Of a DNA stretch of 11,836 nucleotides, positions 1 through 6,502 are shown one piece after another. The notes under the pieces were generated by a model. That model saw only the letters and a list, made by a program, of their open reading frames with translations. It was not told where the DNA came from and did no database searches. Source of the DNA: Methanobacterium sp. GTDB lineage: Archaea; Methanobacteriota; Methanobacteria; Methanobacteriales; Methanobacteriaceae. How positions within the stretch are numbered: position 1 is the first letter of the stretch; each line of letters starts with the position of its first letter. Location: NCBI GenBank assembly GCA_012838205.1, contig DUPR01000050.1:1-11836 (forward strand), given 5' to 3'. Both the position numbers and the translations under genes were made by a program.

Positions 1-21
1 ATTATCTGACCATGATTAAAA

Positions 22-118
22 TTATATAAACATGTGTCAAAACAGTTCCACACAATTATACACTTATTATCTGCATCTGGGATGCCCACACTAAAATATT
101 AACTAGATTTTTATAACA
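22..118 (+). promoter_or_regulatory. Probable promoter region of the sortase gene
   Basis: Three A+T-rich stretches could act as a TATA box for the gene at 127: TTATATAAA at 22-30, AAATATTA near 94-101 and TTTATAAC near 109-116. The first is the best match but would give a leader of about 75 bases. The second would start transcription almost at the ATG. The sequence does not let me choose between them. No upstream gene is visible in the first 126 bases. Confidence 0.3.
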
Positions 119-126
119 AAAATTGA

Positions 127-1113
127 ATGGGAGAGCCTTATTTGAAGAAAAAGTCTTATTTGAATAAATATATTCTTGTTACTATTTTTTTAGCGGTTAT
201 CATTCTAGCCATCACCCTGTCTTTTGGCAGTGCCAAAATTGAAACTAAGCATTATGAAAATGATGAGATTTCATTCGACTATCCTGCCAACTGGGAGCAA
301 ACTCTAGGAGGAGAATCCCAGCTGGTTGCATTTAATGATCCTAAAACAGGAATGAACGTCACTGTCAGCAGACAAGCCAAACCTTCCGGATATAAAAATC
401 CAGAAAATTTCGTGCCTGAACTCATCAAACAAAACAAGAGCGAATATGAGTTTGTTTCCTCGAATAATGCCAGTTTAAAAGAAAATGAGGGTTTTGAGAA
501 TACATATAAGATTAATAAAAACAATACCACAACCGAATATAAAGAGTTATGGGTTAACACCAACGGAGCCCTCTACAGTATAATATTCGAGTACCCTCAT
601 GAAGAATTTAATTTATGGTCCCTATTTAAAGGTTCAGAAAGTACTGCAGCCTTCGATGCTGTTAAGAATAGTTTAAACATAACTTCCAGAGAACTTGAAG
701 AAAACCCGATATCTGGATCAATTTACATCCCCTCACAGGGAATAAGATGGGATGTGCGAAATGACACAATCAACATCGCCAATGGAGTGTACCGGTATCC
801 TGAAAGTTTTTATCCCGGTGAAAGTGGAACTGTTGGGATTATGGGCCACCATACACAATTTTCAGCCCCATTTGCAAATATAAACTTGCTTAAAGTGGGA
901 GATGAAGTTATCATAGATGATTATCTGACTCAAAAAAGATATGTATATGAAGTATATCACAATGGAGATATAAACTGGGATTATAAAGTTCATCCAGTTC
1001 AGTTCCCTGAGGGAAAATCGGAATTAACTCTGGTAACTTGCTGGCCGCCAGGTTTTATGTTAGCTGCCTGGATTGTGCACTGTAAACTAGTTTCAATTGA
1101 ACCATTAAATTAA
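127..1113 (+). CDS. Sortase-family protein with N-terminal PsbP/DcrB-like domain, membrane anchored
   Basis: Sortases are surface transpeptidases that cut a sorting motif and join the protein to wall or another protein. This 328-residue protein has one N-terminal helix (about residues 14-34) after a Lys-rich start, so the rest should face outside. Residues about 42-185 (HYENDEISFDYPANW onward) look like the PsbP/DcrB/Mog1 fold common in Methanobacteriales surface proteins. Residues about 194-326 are sortase: IYIPSQGI, then GHHT with probable catalytic His241, then TLVTC with probable nucleophile Cys305. The usual catalytic Arg just before the last strand is missing: the aligned segment reads AAWIVH, with Ala314 where Arg is expected, and no Arg follows Cys305. 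Start choice is uncertain. The ATG at 127 has no Shine-Dalgarno, whereas TTG at 142 sits 8 bases after GGGAG (129-133) and would give MKKKSYLNKY. Substrates are unknown. The next gene follows after 47 bases on the same strand. Confidence 0.85.
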   Translation: MGEPYLKKKSYLNKYILVTIFLAVIILAITLSFGSAKIETKHYENDEISFDYPANWEQTLGGESQLVAFNDPKTGMNVTVSRQAKPSGYKNPENFVPELIKQNKSEYEFVSSNNASLKENEGFENTYKINKNNTTTEYKELWVNTNGALYSIIFEYPHEEFNLWSLFKGSESTAAFDAVKNSLNITSRELEENPISGSIYIPSQGIRWDVRNDTINIANGVYRYPESFYPGESGTVGIMGHHTQFSAPFANINLLKVGDEVIIDDYLTQKRYVYEVYHNGDINWDYKVHPVQFPEGKSELTLVTCWPPGFMLAAWIVHCKLVSIEPLN

Positions 1114-1160
1114 AGTGATTAGAATCCTAATAAATAAAAAAATGAAGGTGTGAATATAAT

Positions 1161-1355
1161 ATGGCAGATACTGTTATAGTTGGATCATTGATTTACTCCC
1201 ATGTAATCCCTATAATACTTGCATTTATAGGAGTTATACTGCTTTGTACTGGGATAATGGACCGGAAAAAGAATTATACCATTGCTGGGGTTGTTCTTTT
1301 CTTTGCTGCTGGTACTGTGCCATTTTTAGTATTGCCCTTGGTATTAGGATCATAA
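1161..1355 (+). CDS. Small two-helix membrane protein, unknown function
   Basis: A 64-residue, very hydrophobic protein. Helix one spans about residues 8-31 (from SLIYSHVIPII), then a short charged loop MDRKKNY at about 33-39, then helix two at about 40-62. The positive loop should be cytoplasmic, so both ends should face outside. A Shine-Dalgarno-like GGTG at 1147-1150 lies 10 bases before the ATG. The gene is 47 bases after the sortase gene on the same strand with no terminator between, so co-transcription is likely, and it is followed at once by a T-run terminator. I do not recognise a family. The reading frame, ribosome site and hydrophobic pattern support a real gene. Confidence 0.7.
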   Translation: MADTVIVGSLIYSHVIPIILAFIGVILLCTGIMDRKKNYTIAGVVLFFAAGTVPFLVLPLVLGS

Positions 1356-1363
1356 AAAAAAAA
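1354..1363 (-). terminator. T-run terminator of the PfkB gene
   Basis: Ten A in a row on the plus strand give T10 on the minus strand, 36 bases beyond the stop codon of the kinase gene. Uninterrupted T-runs without a hairpin are the usual archaeal terminator. The run starts inside the stop codon of the small membrane protein gene on the other strand. Confidence 0.6.
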
Positions 1364-1366
1364 CAC

Positions 1367-1375
1367 TTTTTTCTT
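1367..1375 (+). terminator. T-run terminator of the sortase/small protein unit
   Basis: TTTTTTCTT begins 12 bases after the stop codon at 1355. Together with the T10 run on the other strand it makes a compact two-way terminator between convergent genes. Confidence 0.6.
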
Positions 1376-1398
1376 GTAAGTTATACAAATTCTTGGAT

Positions 1399-2298
1399 TT
1401 ATAAAAAATACTTAGAACGTTTCTCCTGGATTTGTTGCAGGTTGCCATTAAATGCACCCTTTTTTTCCAATTTAAAAGATGCGACTATGGAGGCGAAAAT
1501 TCCACATTCCTGTGGGTCAGATACTCCCTGTCTTTTGAATGCATAGGCGGCTAAGTAAGTGTCACCAAGACCGGTTGGGTCGGCAGTTTCCTTAGGGGGA
1601 AATGCAGCTATTCGGTAGATCCTATCTAAATCTTGGGAGTAGATGACAGATCCTCTACTTCCCCTGGTGATAATCACTTCTTTCGGCCCATATTTGGAAA
1701 TATCTTGTAGGGTTTCATCTAGGGATAGTTGAAGTTCACCAAGTATCACACCGGCTTCAACTTCATCGAGAAACAAAAAATCAACACATCTTAAAAAATC
1801 CTTGTAACCCTTCCAGGGTTTTAAGACAACTTCATATCCTTTAAAGTGGCGAAGATAACCTTGCGCCCCTAAATATACTGGTACGCCTGTCTTGGAAATG
1901 TATTTTAATGTTTCAAGGGGCACGTCATAGGGGGATAGTGGTGAAACTAGAACAGCGTCAAAGTCGCTGATATCTATTCTGCGAATATGGGATGTTTGGA
2001 TGGGGTTTCGGGGAATGCAAGCCCTTTGAATCCGGTGATTGGGATCATCATCCGGATAGAAGTTCTCAAATTCCATGGTTTCATCCCCCCATAAGGGTAA
2101 TAACTCAATATCTGGGGGGAAATTTTTCAGCAAGTCTGAATCATCCATTCCCACGGTCACAGCCGCAGTCACATCGGATTTGAAGGCTGACAGGACACTT
2201 GCCTGGTAATAGACTGGTCCTCCTATTTTTTGGTGTTTTGAACCACTGGTTAGGATGGTATCACAAGTTACTGGTCCTACAATCAAAAATTTAGCCAT
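1399..2298 (-). CDS. PfkB-family (ribokinase-like) sugar or nucleoside kinase
   Basis: PfkB-family enzymes transfer phosphate from ATP to a hydroxymethyl group of a sugar, nucleoside or related small molecule in the cytoplasm. The 299-residue length is typical. Family signs: an N-terminal strand FLIVGPVTCD (4-13), a GGP substrate-contact motif (26-28), LDEVEAG (177-183) in place of the common NxxE Mg motif, ITRGSRGS (210-217) and the signature DPTGLGDTYLAAY (240-252), in which Asp246 is the expected catalytic base. The substrate cannot be named. The protein has unusually many acidic and proline residues at 61-100 in the lid region. The gene lies 85 bases after the HisA-like gene on the same strand but has its own TATA-like element and no Shine-Dalgarno (bases before ATG read CTATTTTTC), which suggests a short or near-absent leader. 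Confidence 0.85.
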   Translation of the reverse strand: MAKFLIVGPVTCDTILTSGSKHQKIGGPVYYQASVLSAFKSDVTAAVTVGMDDSDLLKNFPPDIELLPLWGDETMEFENFYPDDDPNHRIQRACIPRNPIQTSHIRRIDISDFDAVLVSPLSPYDVPLETLKYISKTGVPVYLGAQGYLRHFKGYEVVLKPWKGYKDFLRCVDFLFLDEVEAGVILGELQLSLDETLQDISKYGPKEVIITRGSRGSVIYSQDLDRIYRIAAFPPKETADPTGLGDTYLAAYAFKRQGVSDPQECGIFASIVASFKLEKKGAFNGNLQQIQEKRSKYFL

Positions 2299-2334
2299 GA
2301 AAAATAGTTTGGGTGGGATTGATTAATAAGTTTA

Positions 2335-2345
2335 GGTATAAAAAA
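2335..2345 (-). promoter_or_regulatory. TATA-like element of the PfkB gene, also a T-run
   Basis: On the minus strand the gap reads CCCCCTTTTTTATACC. TTTTATAC is a usable TATA box, placing the start of transcription near 2310-2318 and giving a leader of about 12-20 bases. The same T6 could serve as terminator for the HisA-like gene ending at 2384, so the element may do both jobs. Confidence 0.4.
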
Positions 2346-2383
2346 GGGGGTGGGTGAGTTCATCAAAAGGTAGGGCAGTTTTT

Positions 2384-3067
2384 TTAGAAAACTGGTTTGA
2401 TTTTTCCTTGATGGAGTGCAGTTCCCACCAGAACGTTATCTATAATCTTCCCATCCAGTTTTAGGATGTCTTCGGCAGTAACCCCTCCTCCGAATATGAT
2501 GGAACTTTCAAGCCCTGCGAAATGATTTAATAATTTCCAATTTATCCCACCTTCACATCCTACATTGGAAATATCCAAAATTATTATCTGGAGGGGTTGG
2601 TGTTCTGTCAGGATTTTCCTTAAACTTTCAAAATCAATTTTGATATGTTTTGTGTAGATTCTATTATCAACTACATCAATACTGATGATTATACGTTCTT
2701 TGTCACACTGGCGTAATATCCTGTCAAGATCATCCAGTGTTTGCAATGTTTCGGTGGCTACAATCACTTTATCTGAAACTTGAAGTGCCTTTTCTACTGA
2801 GTCTGGATCAAAGGCTCCTGAGTCCAACATGACTGGTAAGATTTGATTGACCTTGTTCACTAGGTCACGGTTGGAACCTTCACCTTCAATGGCATCTAGA
2901 TCAGCAATGTATATCTGTGATGCCCCTGCTTTTTTAAGTGCCTCAGAAATCTTTAGGGGATCTGATGAAGAATGGAAGACTGTTTTCAGGGGCTGATATT
3001 CATCCCGGTTACCTGATTTTCCAGATACTGCAATTCCATTTTTTATGTCTAAAACAGGTATTATCAT
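2384..3067 (-). CDS. HisA/HisF-related TIM-barrel protein (COG1411-like), substrate unknown
   Basis: A 227-residue protein related to ProFAR isomerase (HisA) but probably not HisA itself. Retained: IIPVLDIKNG (2-11) with Asp7, the usual first catalytic Asp; IISIDVVDNRIYTK (127-140) with Asp131 at the second catalytic position; FGGGV (192-196), the C-terminal phosphate loop; and NVLVGTAL (211-218). Lost: the N-terminal phosphate loop, GGGIRS in HisA, is LDSGAF here (81-86), and the GW after the second Asp is absent. HisA binds a substrate with two phosphates, one at each loop, so a substrate with a single phosphate is inferred here. The start is well supported: GGTGA (3074-3078) lies 6 bases before the ATG. 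The gene precedes the PfkB kinase and is divergent from glnA. Confidence 0.75.
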   Translation of the reverse strand: MIIPVLDIKNGIAVSGKSGNRDEYQPLKTVFHSSSDPLKISEALKKAGASQIYIADLDAIEGEGSNRDLVNKVNQILPVMLDSGAFDPDSVEKALQVSDKVIVATETLQTLDDLDRILRQCDKERIIISIDVVDNRIYTKHIKIDFESLRKILTEHQPLQIIILDISNVGCEGGINWKLLNHFAGLESSIIFGGGVTAEDILKLDGKIIDNVLVGTALHQGKIKPVF

Positions 3068-3090
3068 AAAGGGTCACCATGATAAATTAA

Positions 3091-3127
3091 TTATATAACT
3101 AAAAAAGTGTCAAGTAATATGGTATAC
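3091..3127 (-). promoter_or_regulatory. Promoter region of the HisA-like gene
   Basis: On the minus strand two TATA-like stretches precede the gene: GTATACC at 3121-3127 and TATATAA at 3091-3097. The first would give a leader of about 30 bases that includes the Shine-Dalgarno. The second would start transcription at or inside the ribosome site. The first is therefore preferred although its match is weaker. Confidence 0.4.
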
Positions 3128-3171
3128 TCATTCAATCTTTAATTAGTTATCGAAAAATGATGACTTAAAAA

Positions 3172-3223
3172 TGGGTGTTCACTTGCATACTTGAAGTTTT
3201 TTTAGTATAATTTTGAGTGTTCA
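3172..3223 (+). repeat. Direct repeat upstream of the glnA TATA box
   Basis: TGGGTGTTCA (3172-3181) and TGAGTGTTCA (3214-3223) match at 9 of 10 positions and start exactly 42 bases apart, which is four helical turns. The second copy touches the TATA box. This is the layout expected for a pair of protein sites on the same face of DNA. No known regulator is identified from the motif. Confidence 0.4.
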
Positions 3224-3231
3224 TATAAATA
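3224..3231 (+). promoter_or_regulatory. TATA box of glnA
   Basis: TATAAATA is a strong archaeal TATA match. Standard spacing puts the start of transcription at about 3251-3257, leaving a leader of about 50 bases before the glnA ATG at 3304. A good Shine-Dalgarno, GGAGAT (3293-3298), lies 5 bases before that ATG. Confidence 0.65.
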
Positions 3232-3233
3232 TT

Positions 3234-3251
3234 CCATGCAAGAATTCATGG
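3234..3251. promoter_or_regulatory. Inverted repeat between glnA TATA box and start site: candidate operator
   Basis: CCATG, eight bases, CATGG: perfect 5-bp arms, beginning three bases downstream of the TATA box and ending about where transcription should start. A protein bound here would block RNA polymerase. Methanogen glnA genes are commonly repressed by NrpR, whose known operators (GGAA-N6-TTCC in Methanococcus, GGTA-N6-TACC in Methanosarcina) differ in sequence and spacing, so this is either a lineage variant or another regulator. Confidence 0.4.
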
Positions 3252-3310
3252 TGGATATGATTTACAGAGAAATGCTCCTGAATAAAATGGACGGAGATCT
3301 AAAATGTTAA
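3248..3310 (+). other. Possible 20-codon leader reading frame overlapping the glnA start
   Basis: An open frame starts at ATG 3248 (inner ATGs at 3257, 3272 and 3287) and would encode MVDMIYREMLLNKMDGDLKC, ending in TAA at 3308-3310, so it overlaps the first seven bases of glnA in another frame. The predicted transcript start is near 3251-3257, so only a leaderless frame from 3257 or an inner start may be reachable. It has no clear Shine-Dalgarno of its own, and 20 codons can be open by chance. Confidence 0.2.
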
Positions 3311-4626
3311 GTAAAGACGATATAATGGAACAAGTTCAGGAAAAAAATATTGAATTCATCCGTTTATGGTTCACAGACCTTAACGGTGTTTTGAAAAGCT
3401 TTGCAATTACCAATGATGAACTTGAAAATGCATTTGACCGTGGGATGGGTTTTGACGGTTCCAGTATCACTGGTTTTCAAGATGTTGAAGAGTCAGACAT
3501 GATTGCCATGCCTGATCCAGAAACTTTTATTATTTTACCTTGGAGACATGAAAACTTAGTGGCCAGGATGATCTGTGATGTTTGCACACCCCAGGGCCAA
3601 CCCTATGAGGGTGATCCTCGTAACATCTTAAAAAGAGCCCTTGAAAAGATGGAAAAAATGGGTTTTGATCACTTCTATGTAGGCCCAGAACTGGAATATT
3701 TTTACTTCAAATCCTCAGAAAAGCCTGAGCCACTGGATAAAGGAGGATACTTTGACCAAGCACCCCTGGATTTGGCATCAGATCTGAGGAGAGATACTGT
3801 TTTAGCCCTTAAAAAGTTAGGAATACGGGTGGAATATTCTCACCACGAAGCAGCCATATCCCAACACGAAATTGATATGAGATATGATGATGCACTGAAA
3901 ATGGCAGATAACATGGTTACTTATCGGCTGACAGTTAAGGAAGTTGCCACCCAACACGGAGTGTATGCTACTTTCATGCCTAAACCTTTAAATGATGAGT
4001 ATGGTTCAGGAATGCACACCCATCAATCCCTTTTTAAGGGAGATACTAATGCTTTCTTTGATGATAGTGACCCTTACAATTTATCAGATGTTGCCCGTTC
4101 TTACCTGGGAGGGGTTCTTAAATATTCTAAGGAAATAACATCCATTCTCAACCCCTGGGTTAATTCATATAAACGGTTAGTGCCTGGCTTTGAAGCTCCA
4201 GTTTTCATTGGATGGTCCAGGAGCAATCGCTCTGCACTGGTAAGAGTTCCACATTATCAGCCTGGTCGAGCAGAAGCTACTCGTATTGAGATTCGCTGCC
4301 CTGATCCTTCAGGTAACCCTTACCTCCAGTTGGCTGTTACTCTCATGGCGGGATTGCGAGGAATAGAAGAAAATTGCGAAGTGGCCGAGCCCATGGAGTT
4401 CAACTTATATGATCTGAACGAAGAAGAAAGGATTAAAAGAGGCATTAAAACACTACCCTCCTCTTTACAGGAAGCAATCCGGTATTCAGAAAAATCCGAA
4501 CTAATGAAAGAAGTTTTAGGACCTCATTCATTTAAAAGGTTTATAAAGCTTAAAAAGATGGAGTGGAATGAATTCAACCGGCAAGTAACCGATTATGAGA
4601 TCAATAAGTACTATCCTCTACTTTAA
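3304..4626 (+). CDS. glnA: Glutamine synthetase, type I (alpha-like)
   Basis: Makes glutamine from glutamate, ammonium and ATP in the cytoplasm; it is the main ammonium-assimilating enzyme and normally a dodecamer. The 440 residues fit the short GSI-alpha group, lacking the about 25-residue insertion of the beta type. Motifs in order: FTDLNG (23-28), DGSSITGF (51-58), GPELEYF (127-133) with metal-binding Glu, SHHEAAISQHEID (179-191), GSGMHTHQSL (234-243), the flap YKRLVPGFEAP (289-299) with Glu297, NRSALVRVP (308-316) and RIEIRCPDPSGNPYL (327-341). NLYDL (367-371) carries a Tyr at the E. coli adenylylation position, but alpha types are not known to be adenylylated. The Bacillus feedback residue Arg62 (FVRIEESD) is Asp60 here (FQDVEESD), so Bacillus-type glutamine inhibition is not expected. 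Methanogen enzymes are known to respond to 2-oxoglutarate and PII proteins; no glnK is present in this window. The start is fixed by GGAGAT 5 bases upstream. Confidence 0.97.
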   Translation: MLSKDDIMEQVQEKNIEFIRLWFTDLNGVLKSFAITNDELENAFDRGMGFDGSSITGFQDVEESDMIAMPDPETFIILPWRHENLVARMICDVCTPQGQPYEGDPRNILKRALEKMEKMGFDHFYVGPELEYFYFKSSEKPEPLDKGGYFDQAPLDLASDLRRDTVLALKKLGIRVEYSHHEAAISQHEIDMRYDDALKMADNMVTYRLTVKEVATQHGVYATFMPKPLNDEYGSGMHTHQSLFKGDTNAFFDDSDPYNLSDVARSYLGGVLKYSKEITSILNPWVNSYKRLVPGFEAPVFIGWSRSNRSALVRVPHYQPGRAEATRIEIRCPDPSGNPYLQLAVTLMAGLRGIEENCEVAEPMEFNLYDLNEEERIKRGIKTLPSSLQEAIRYSEKSELMKEVLGPHSFKRFIKLKKMEWNEFNRQVTDYEINKYYPLL

Positions 4627-4631
4627 ATATA

Positions 4632-4637
4632 TTTTTT
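4632..4637 (+). terminator. T-run terminator of glnA
   Basis: T6 begins 6 bases after the glnA stop codon. It is short for an archaeal terminator but well placed between convergent genes. Confidence 0.45.
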
Positions 4638-4665
4638 AAAAAAAAAATGTAGGCTTAAAAAAAAA
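4638..4665 (-). terminator. Double T-run terminator of the DUF2149 operon
   Basis: On the minus strand T9 (4657-4665) and T10 (4638-4647) follow the DUF2149 stop codon by 33 bases. Two long runs in tandem make a convincing end for the DUF2162-ExbB-DUF2149 transcript. Confidence 0.65.
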
Positions 4666-4698
4666 GGTGTTGGTAGTACTTATATAGTCTTGACTTTG

Positions 4699-5034
4699 TC
4701 AACCCTCTACCATGATTAGTTTTCCAGTTGTGGGATCCTGATACACTGTTCCCTTTTTTGCGTATCCTTCCCCAGATCCTGACTTGGTTTGAGGCGTTTC
4801 GTTAAGTTCCTGACCTTGCTGGATTTCGGCCACATTTTTCATGGCTTCCATAGTCCTTTGACGTTCTTCCTGAGACATGTCTGCGAAAACCACGTTCTGC
4901 ATATTCCAGGACATGACGAGAAATATTAAAAATCCAACTGACAGTACTAGCATGGCATCTACCAAGTTGGCGGATCCTGCCATTGGGTCTTCGTCTTGAC
5001 TATCACTTAACCTGCCACGTTTACGTCTTACCAT
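4699..5034 (-). CDS. DUF2149 protein, probable ExbD/TolR-like partner
   Basis: A 111-residue protein with a basic N-terminus (RRKRGR), one membrane helix at about 24-44 and a short hydrophilic tail that should lie outside. The helix begins [19 protein letters not shown], strikingly like the ExbD/TolR helix (FIDVMLVLLIIFMV in E. coli), with Asp26 in the position of the proton-carrying Asp25 of ExbD. The outer domain is only about 65 residues, with a Glu/Gln-rich part (52-80) and a conserved-looking end [12 protein letters not shown], smaller than in ExbD. A perfect GGAGGTGA (5041-5048) lies 6 bases before the ATG, inside the end of the upstream gene, and the two frames overlap by 14 bases, so translation is probably coupled. 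Family assignment is confident from resemblance and context. The ExbD role is inferred from the helix and the neighbour. Confidence 0.85.
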   Translation of the reverse strand: MVRRKRGRLSDSQDEDPMAGSANLVDAMLVLSVGFLIFLVMSWNMQNVVFADMSQEERQRTMEAMKNVAEIQQGQELNETPQTKSGSGEGYAKKGTVYQDPTTGKLIMVEG

Positions 5035-5671
5035 GGTCCATCACCTCCAGTGTAGCTTCACAGAGAGCATCCAAATTGGATAAGTATTCTTCATACCATC
5101 TTCTCCTAATTTTGGATATAACATAAGCAATACCACCGGCTGCTAATCCAACAACTGTTGTGTCAAAGGCTATTATAATAGCTTGTGCTAGAGTGTTTAT
5201 ATCCCCTGAACCTAAAGCTGCCAGGCCCGGACCCATAGGTATCAGTGTTCCCATTAAACCAAGAGTAGGACCTAAACGAGTTACTATATCTGATTTCTCC
5301 AGACTTTTTGCTGCTTTATTCTCTTCACTTTCAAGCAATTTCCTAGTTAGGGCTTCTCTGGATTTCGTGCCCATTTCAGGGTGGGATGCAATTTTAATGA
5401 TGATGTCCTTGTAACCTCGGGGAACATCACTATTTTCCATTACTTGCATAATCTTATCTGGTGTCCCTGGATTGGAGATATCGGTAATAATTTGTTCTAT
5501 TTGTTCCGTGCTTACCCTTATTCTGTTAGTATATTCTGATATCAGGCCACCGAAACTTATTATGGCATAAAGCATAAAGACCAAAAGTCCCACAATAACC
5601 GGAATAAGAAGACTCTGGGATATAACATGTAAAATTGCACCTAACATTTCACTGCCTGGAACTGCTACCAT
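5021..5671 (-). CDS. MotA/TolQ/ExbB proton-channel family protein
   Basis: A 216-residue membrane protein with the ExbB/TolQ plan: helix one about 11-40, a long cytoplasmic segment (about 45-130, rich in charged residues and able to form coiled helices), helix two about 134-153 (from [11 protein letters not shown], the family signature PxLGLxGT) and helix three about 163-187 ([17 protein letters not shown], with the polar Thr171/Thr172 near where ExbB and TolQ carry their channel Thr), then a basic stretch KIRRRW. In bacteria these proteins form a pentamer around an ExbD/TolR dimer and use proton flow to do mechanical work on a third protein. Start: AGGTGATC (5674-5681) is 2 bases before the ATG, a close but acceptable spacing. 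Downstream it overlaps DUF2149 by 14 bases; upstream it is 40 bases from DUF2162. Confidence 0.92.
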   Translation of the reverse strand: MVAVPGSEMLGAILHVISQSLLIPVIVGLLVFMLYAIISFGGLISEYTNRIRVSTEQIEQIITDISNPGTPDKIMQVMENSDVPRGYKDIIIKIASHPEMGTKSREALTRKLLESEENKAAKSLEKSDIVTRLGPTLGLMGTLIPMGPGLAALGSGDINTLAQAIIIAFDTTVVGLAAGGIAYVISKIRRRWYEEYLSNLDALCEATLEVMDHGKT

Positions 5672-5711
5672 TAGATCACCTGTGTATTTTCAATTAAAAA
5701 TTTTTTTTTTG

Positions 5712-6440
5712 TTATTTTTGATTTGTCCCTGATGTCTGATTTACAAAAGGACTGCGCTTGCGTGTTATGTAATAGCCAACCACTACAAGAGCAGCTACAG
5801 TTAATAAGGCATAAGAGAATGTCCAGATATCTGGAATATTGATCGGACTCATCTGATGACTTAAAACCGTACTGATATTTGGAATTACTATGGCTGATGT
5901 TAAAAAGTAGAAACCTGCAAATAGCATGAAATTACCCAGTAAAACAGGGTAAGGTTTATTCAATGCACGCCCTATGTACCCTGAAACCAGGTAACATACG
6001 GTCATGGTTATCATTAAAAAAGCTGCTGCGTACTCTCCCACTACAAATGCAGAAACCCCAATCATAGGGGAGGCAATTATTATGGCTGCAACAGCTGCTC
6101 CGAAACAACAGGGACATGGAGCGAGCATAGCCAAACAAGTTGCACTAATGTTGTCTTTACTGTGTATCTTCCACTCCTTAAGAGTGTGAAAACCGGCATA
6201 AAGAATTATTGCAGCCATCGCAATACCTAAAACAGAACTATAATCATAAACAAATCCTTGGAGTTGTTCAACGAAGCCTCCCGCAATATAAGTGAGTAAA
6301 AGAATACCGCCACCATAACCTAATATTATTGCTGCGGTTATTTTCTTGGAAAGACCGGCAAAACCCATTGCCAGACCGATTTTTATACCAAAAACCATTA
6401 CTATCGAGAGAATTCCTAGTTTCCATAATAATTCCATCAT
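5712..6440 (-). CDS. DUF2162 multi-pass membrane protein, putative transporter
   Basis: About 242 residues with seven predicted helices (numbering from GTG 6449: about 8-30, 37-58, 69-90, 103-127, 132-158, 167-190, 208-228) and a polar tail. Its overall plan resembles LysE/CcdA/NicO-type small transporters. The fourth helix holds the motif [13 protein letters not shown] (110-122) with three Cys plus Cys105 nearby, and Cys152 lies in the next helix, so metal or thiol chemistry in the membrane is possible. Start: the longest frame begins at GTG 6449, but GTGAT there (6445-6449) is itself a Shine-Dalgarno match, 4 bases before ATG 6440 and 7 before ATG 6437. I prefer 6440. Function is unproven. 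The gene is first in an operon with ExbB-like and DUF2149 genes and follows the CobN-like gene. Confidence 0.85.
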   Translation of the reverse strand: MMELLWKLGILSIVMVFGIKIGLAMGFAGLSKKITAAIILGYGGGILLLTYIAGGFVEQLQGFVYDYSSVLGIAMAAIILYAGFHTLKEWKIHSKDNISATCLAMLAPCPCCFGAAVAAIIIASPMIGVSAFVVGEYAAAFLMITMTVCYLVSGYIGRALNKPYPVLLGNFMLFAGFYFLTSAIVIPNISTVLSHQMSPINIPDIWTFSYALLTVAALVVVGYYITRKRSPFVNQTSGTNQK

Positions 6441-6444
6441 GTTA

Positions 6445-6449
6445 ATCAC
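6445..6449 (-). promoter_or_regulatory. Ribosome binding site that decides the DUF2162 start
   Basis: GTGAT matches the 3' part of the archaeal Shine-Dalgarno GGAGGTGATC. Using it as a start codon (GTG 6449) would remove it as a ribosome site, so the ATG at 6440 or 6437 is more likely. It is a short match. Confidence 0.45.
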
Positions 6450-6502
6450 ATTTTCTCATAAGGACTTATAATGCTAATCATTCTAAGATTTAACAATTGA
6501 AC

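Noticed and set aside
1..30. Possible start of a divergent minus-strand gene (ATG at 12-14 after a TATA-like stretch, resembling the HisA-like promoter)
   Set aside because: The frame reads Met-Val-Arg and then stops, so no gene begins there.
279..563. Minus-strand open frame opposite the sortase gene
   Set aside because: A shadow of the sortase coding frame with no ribosome site or recognisable protein features.
3224..3260. Canonical NrpR operator (GGAA-N6-TTCC or GGTA-N6-TACC) at glnA
   Set aside because: Neither pattern is present near the TATA box. Only the different CCATG-N8-CATGG repeat was found.
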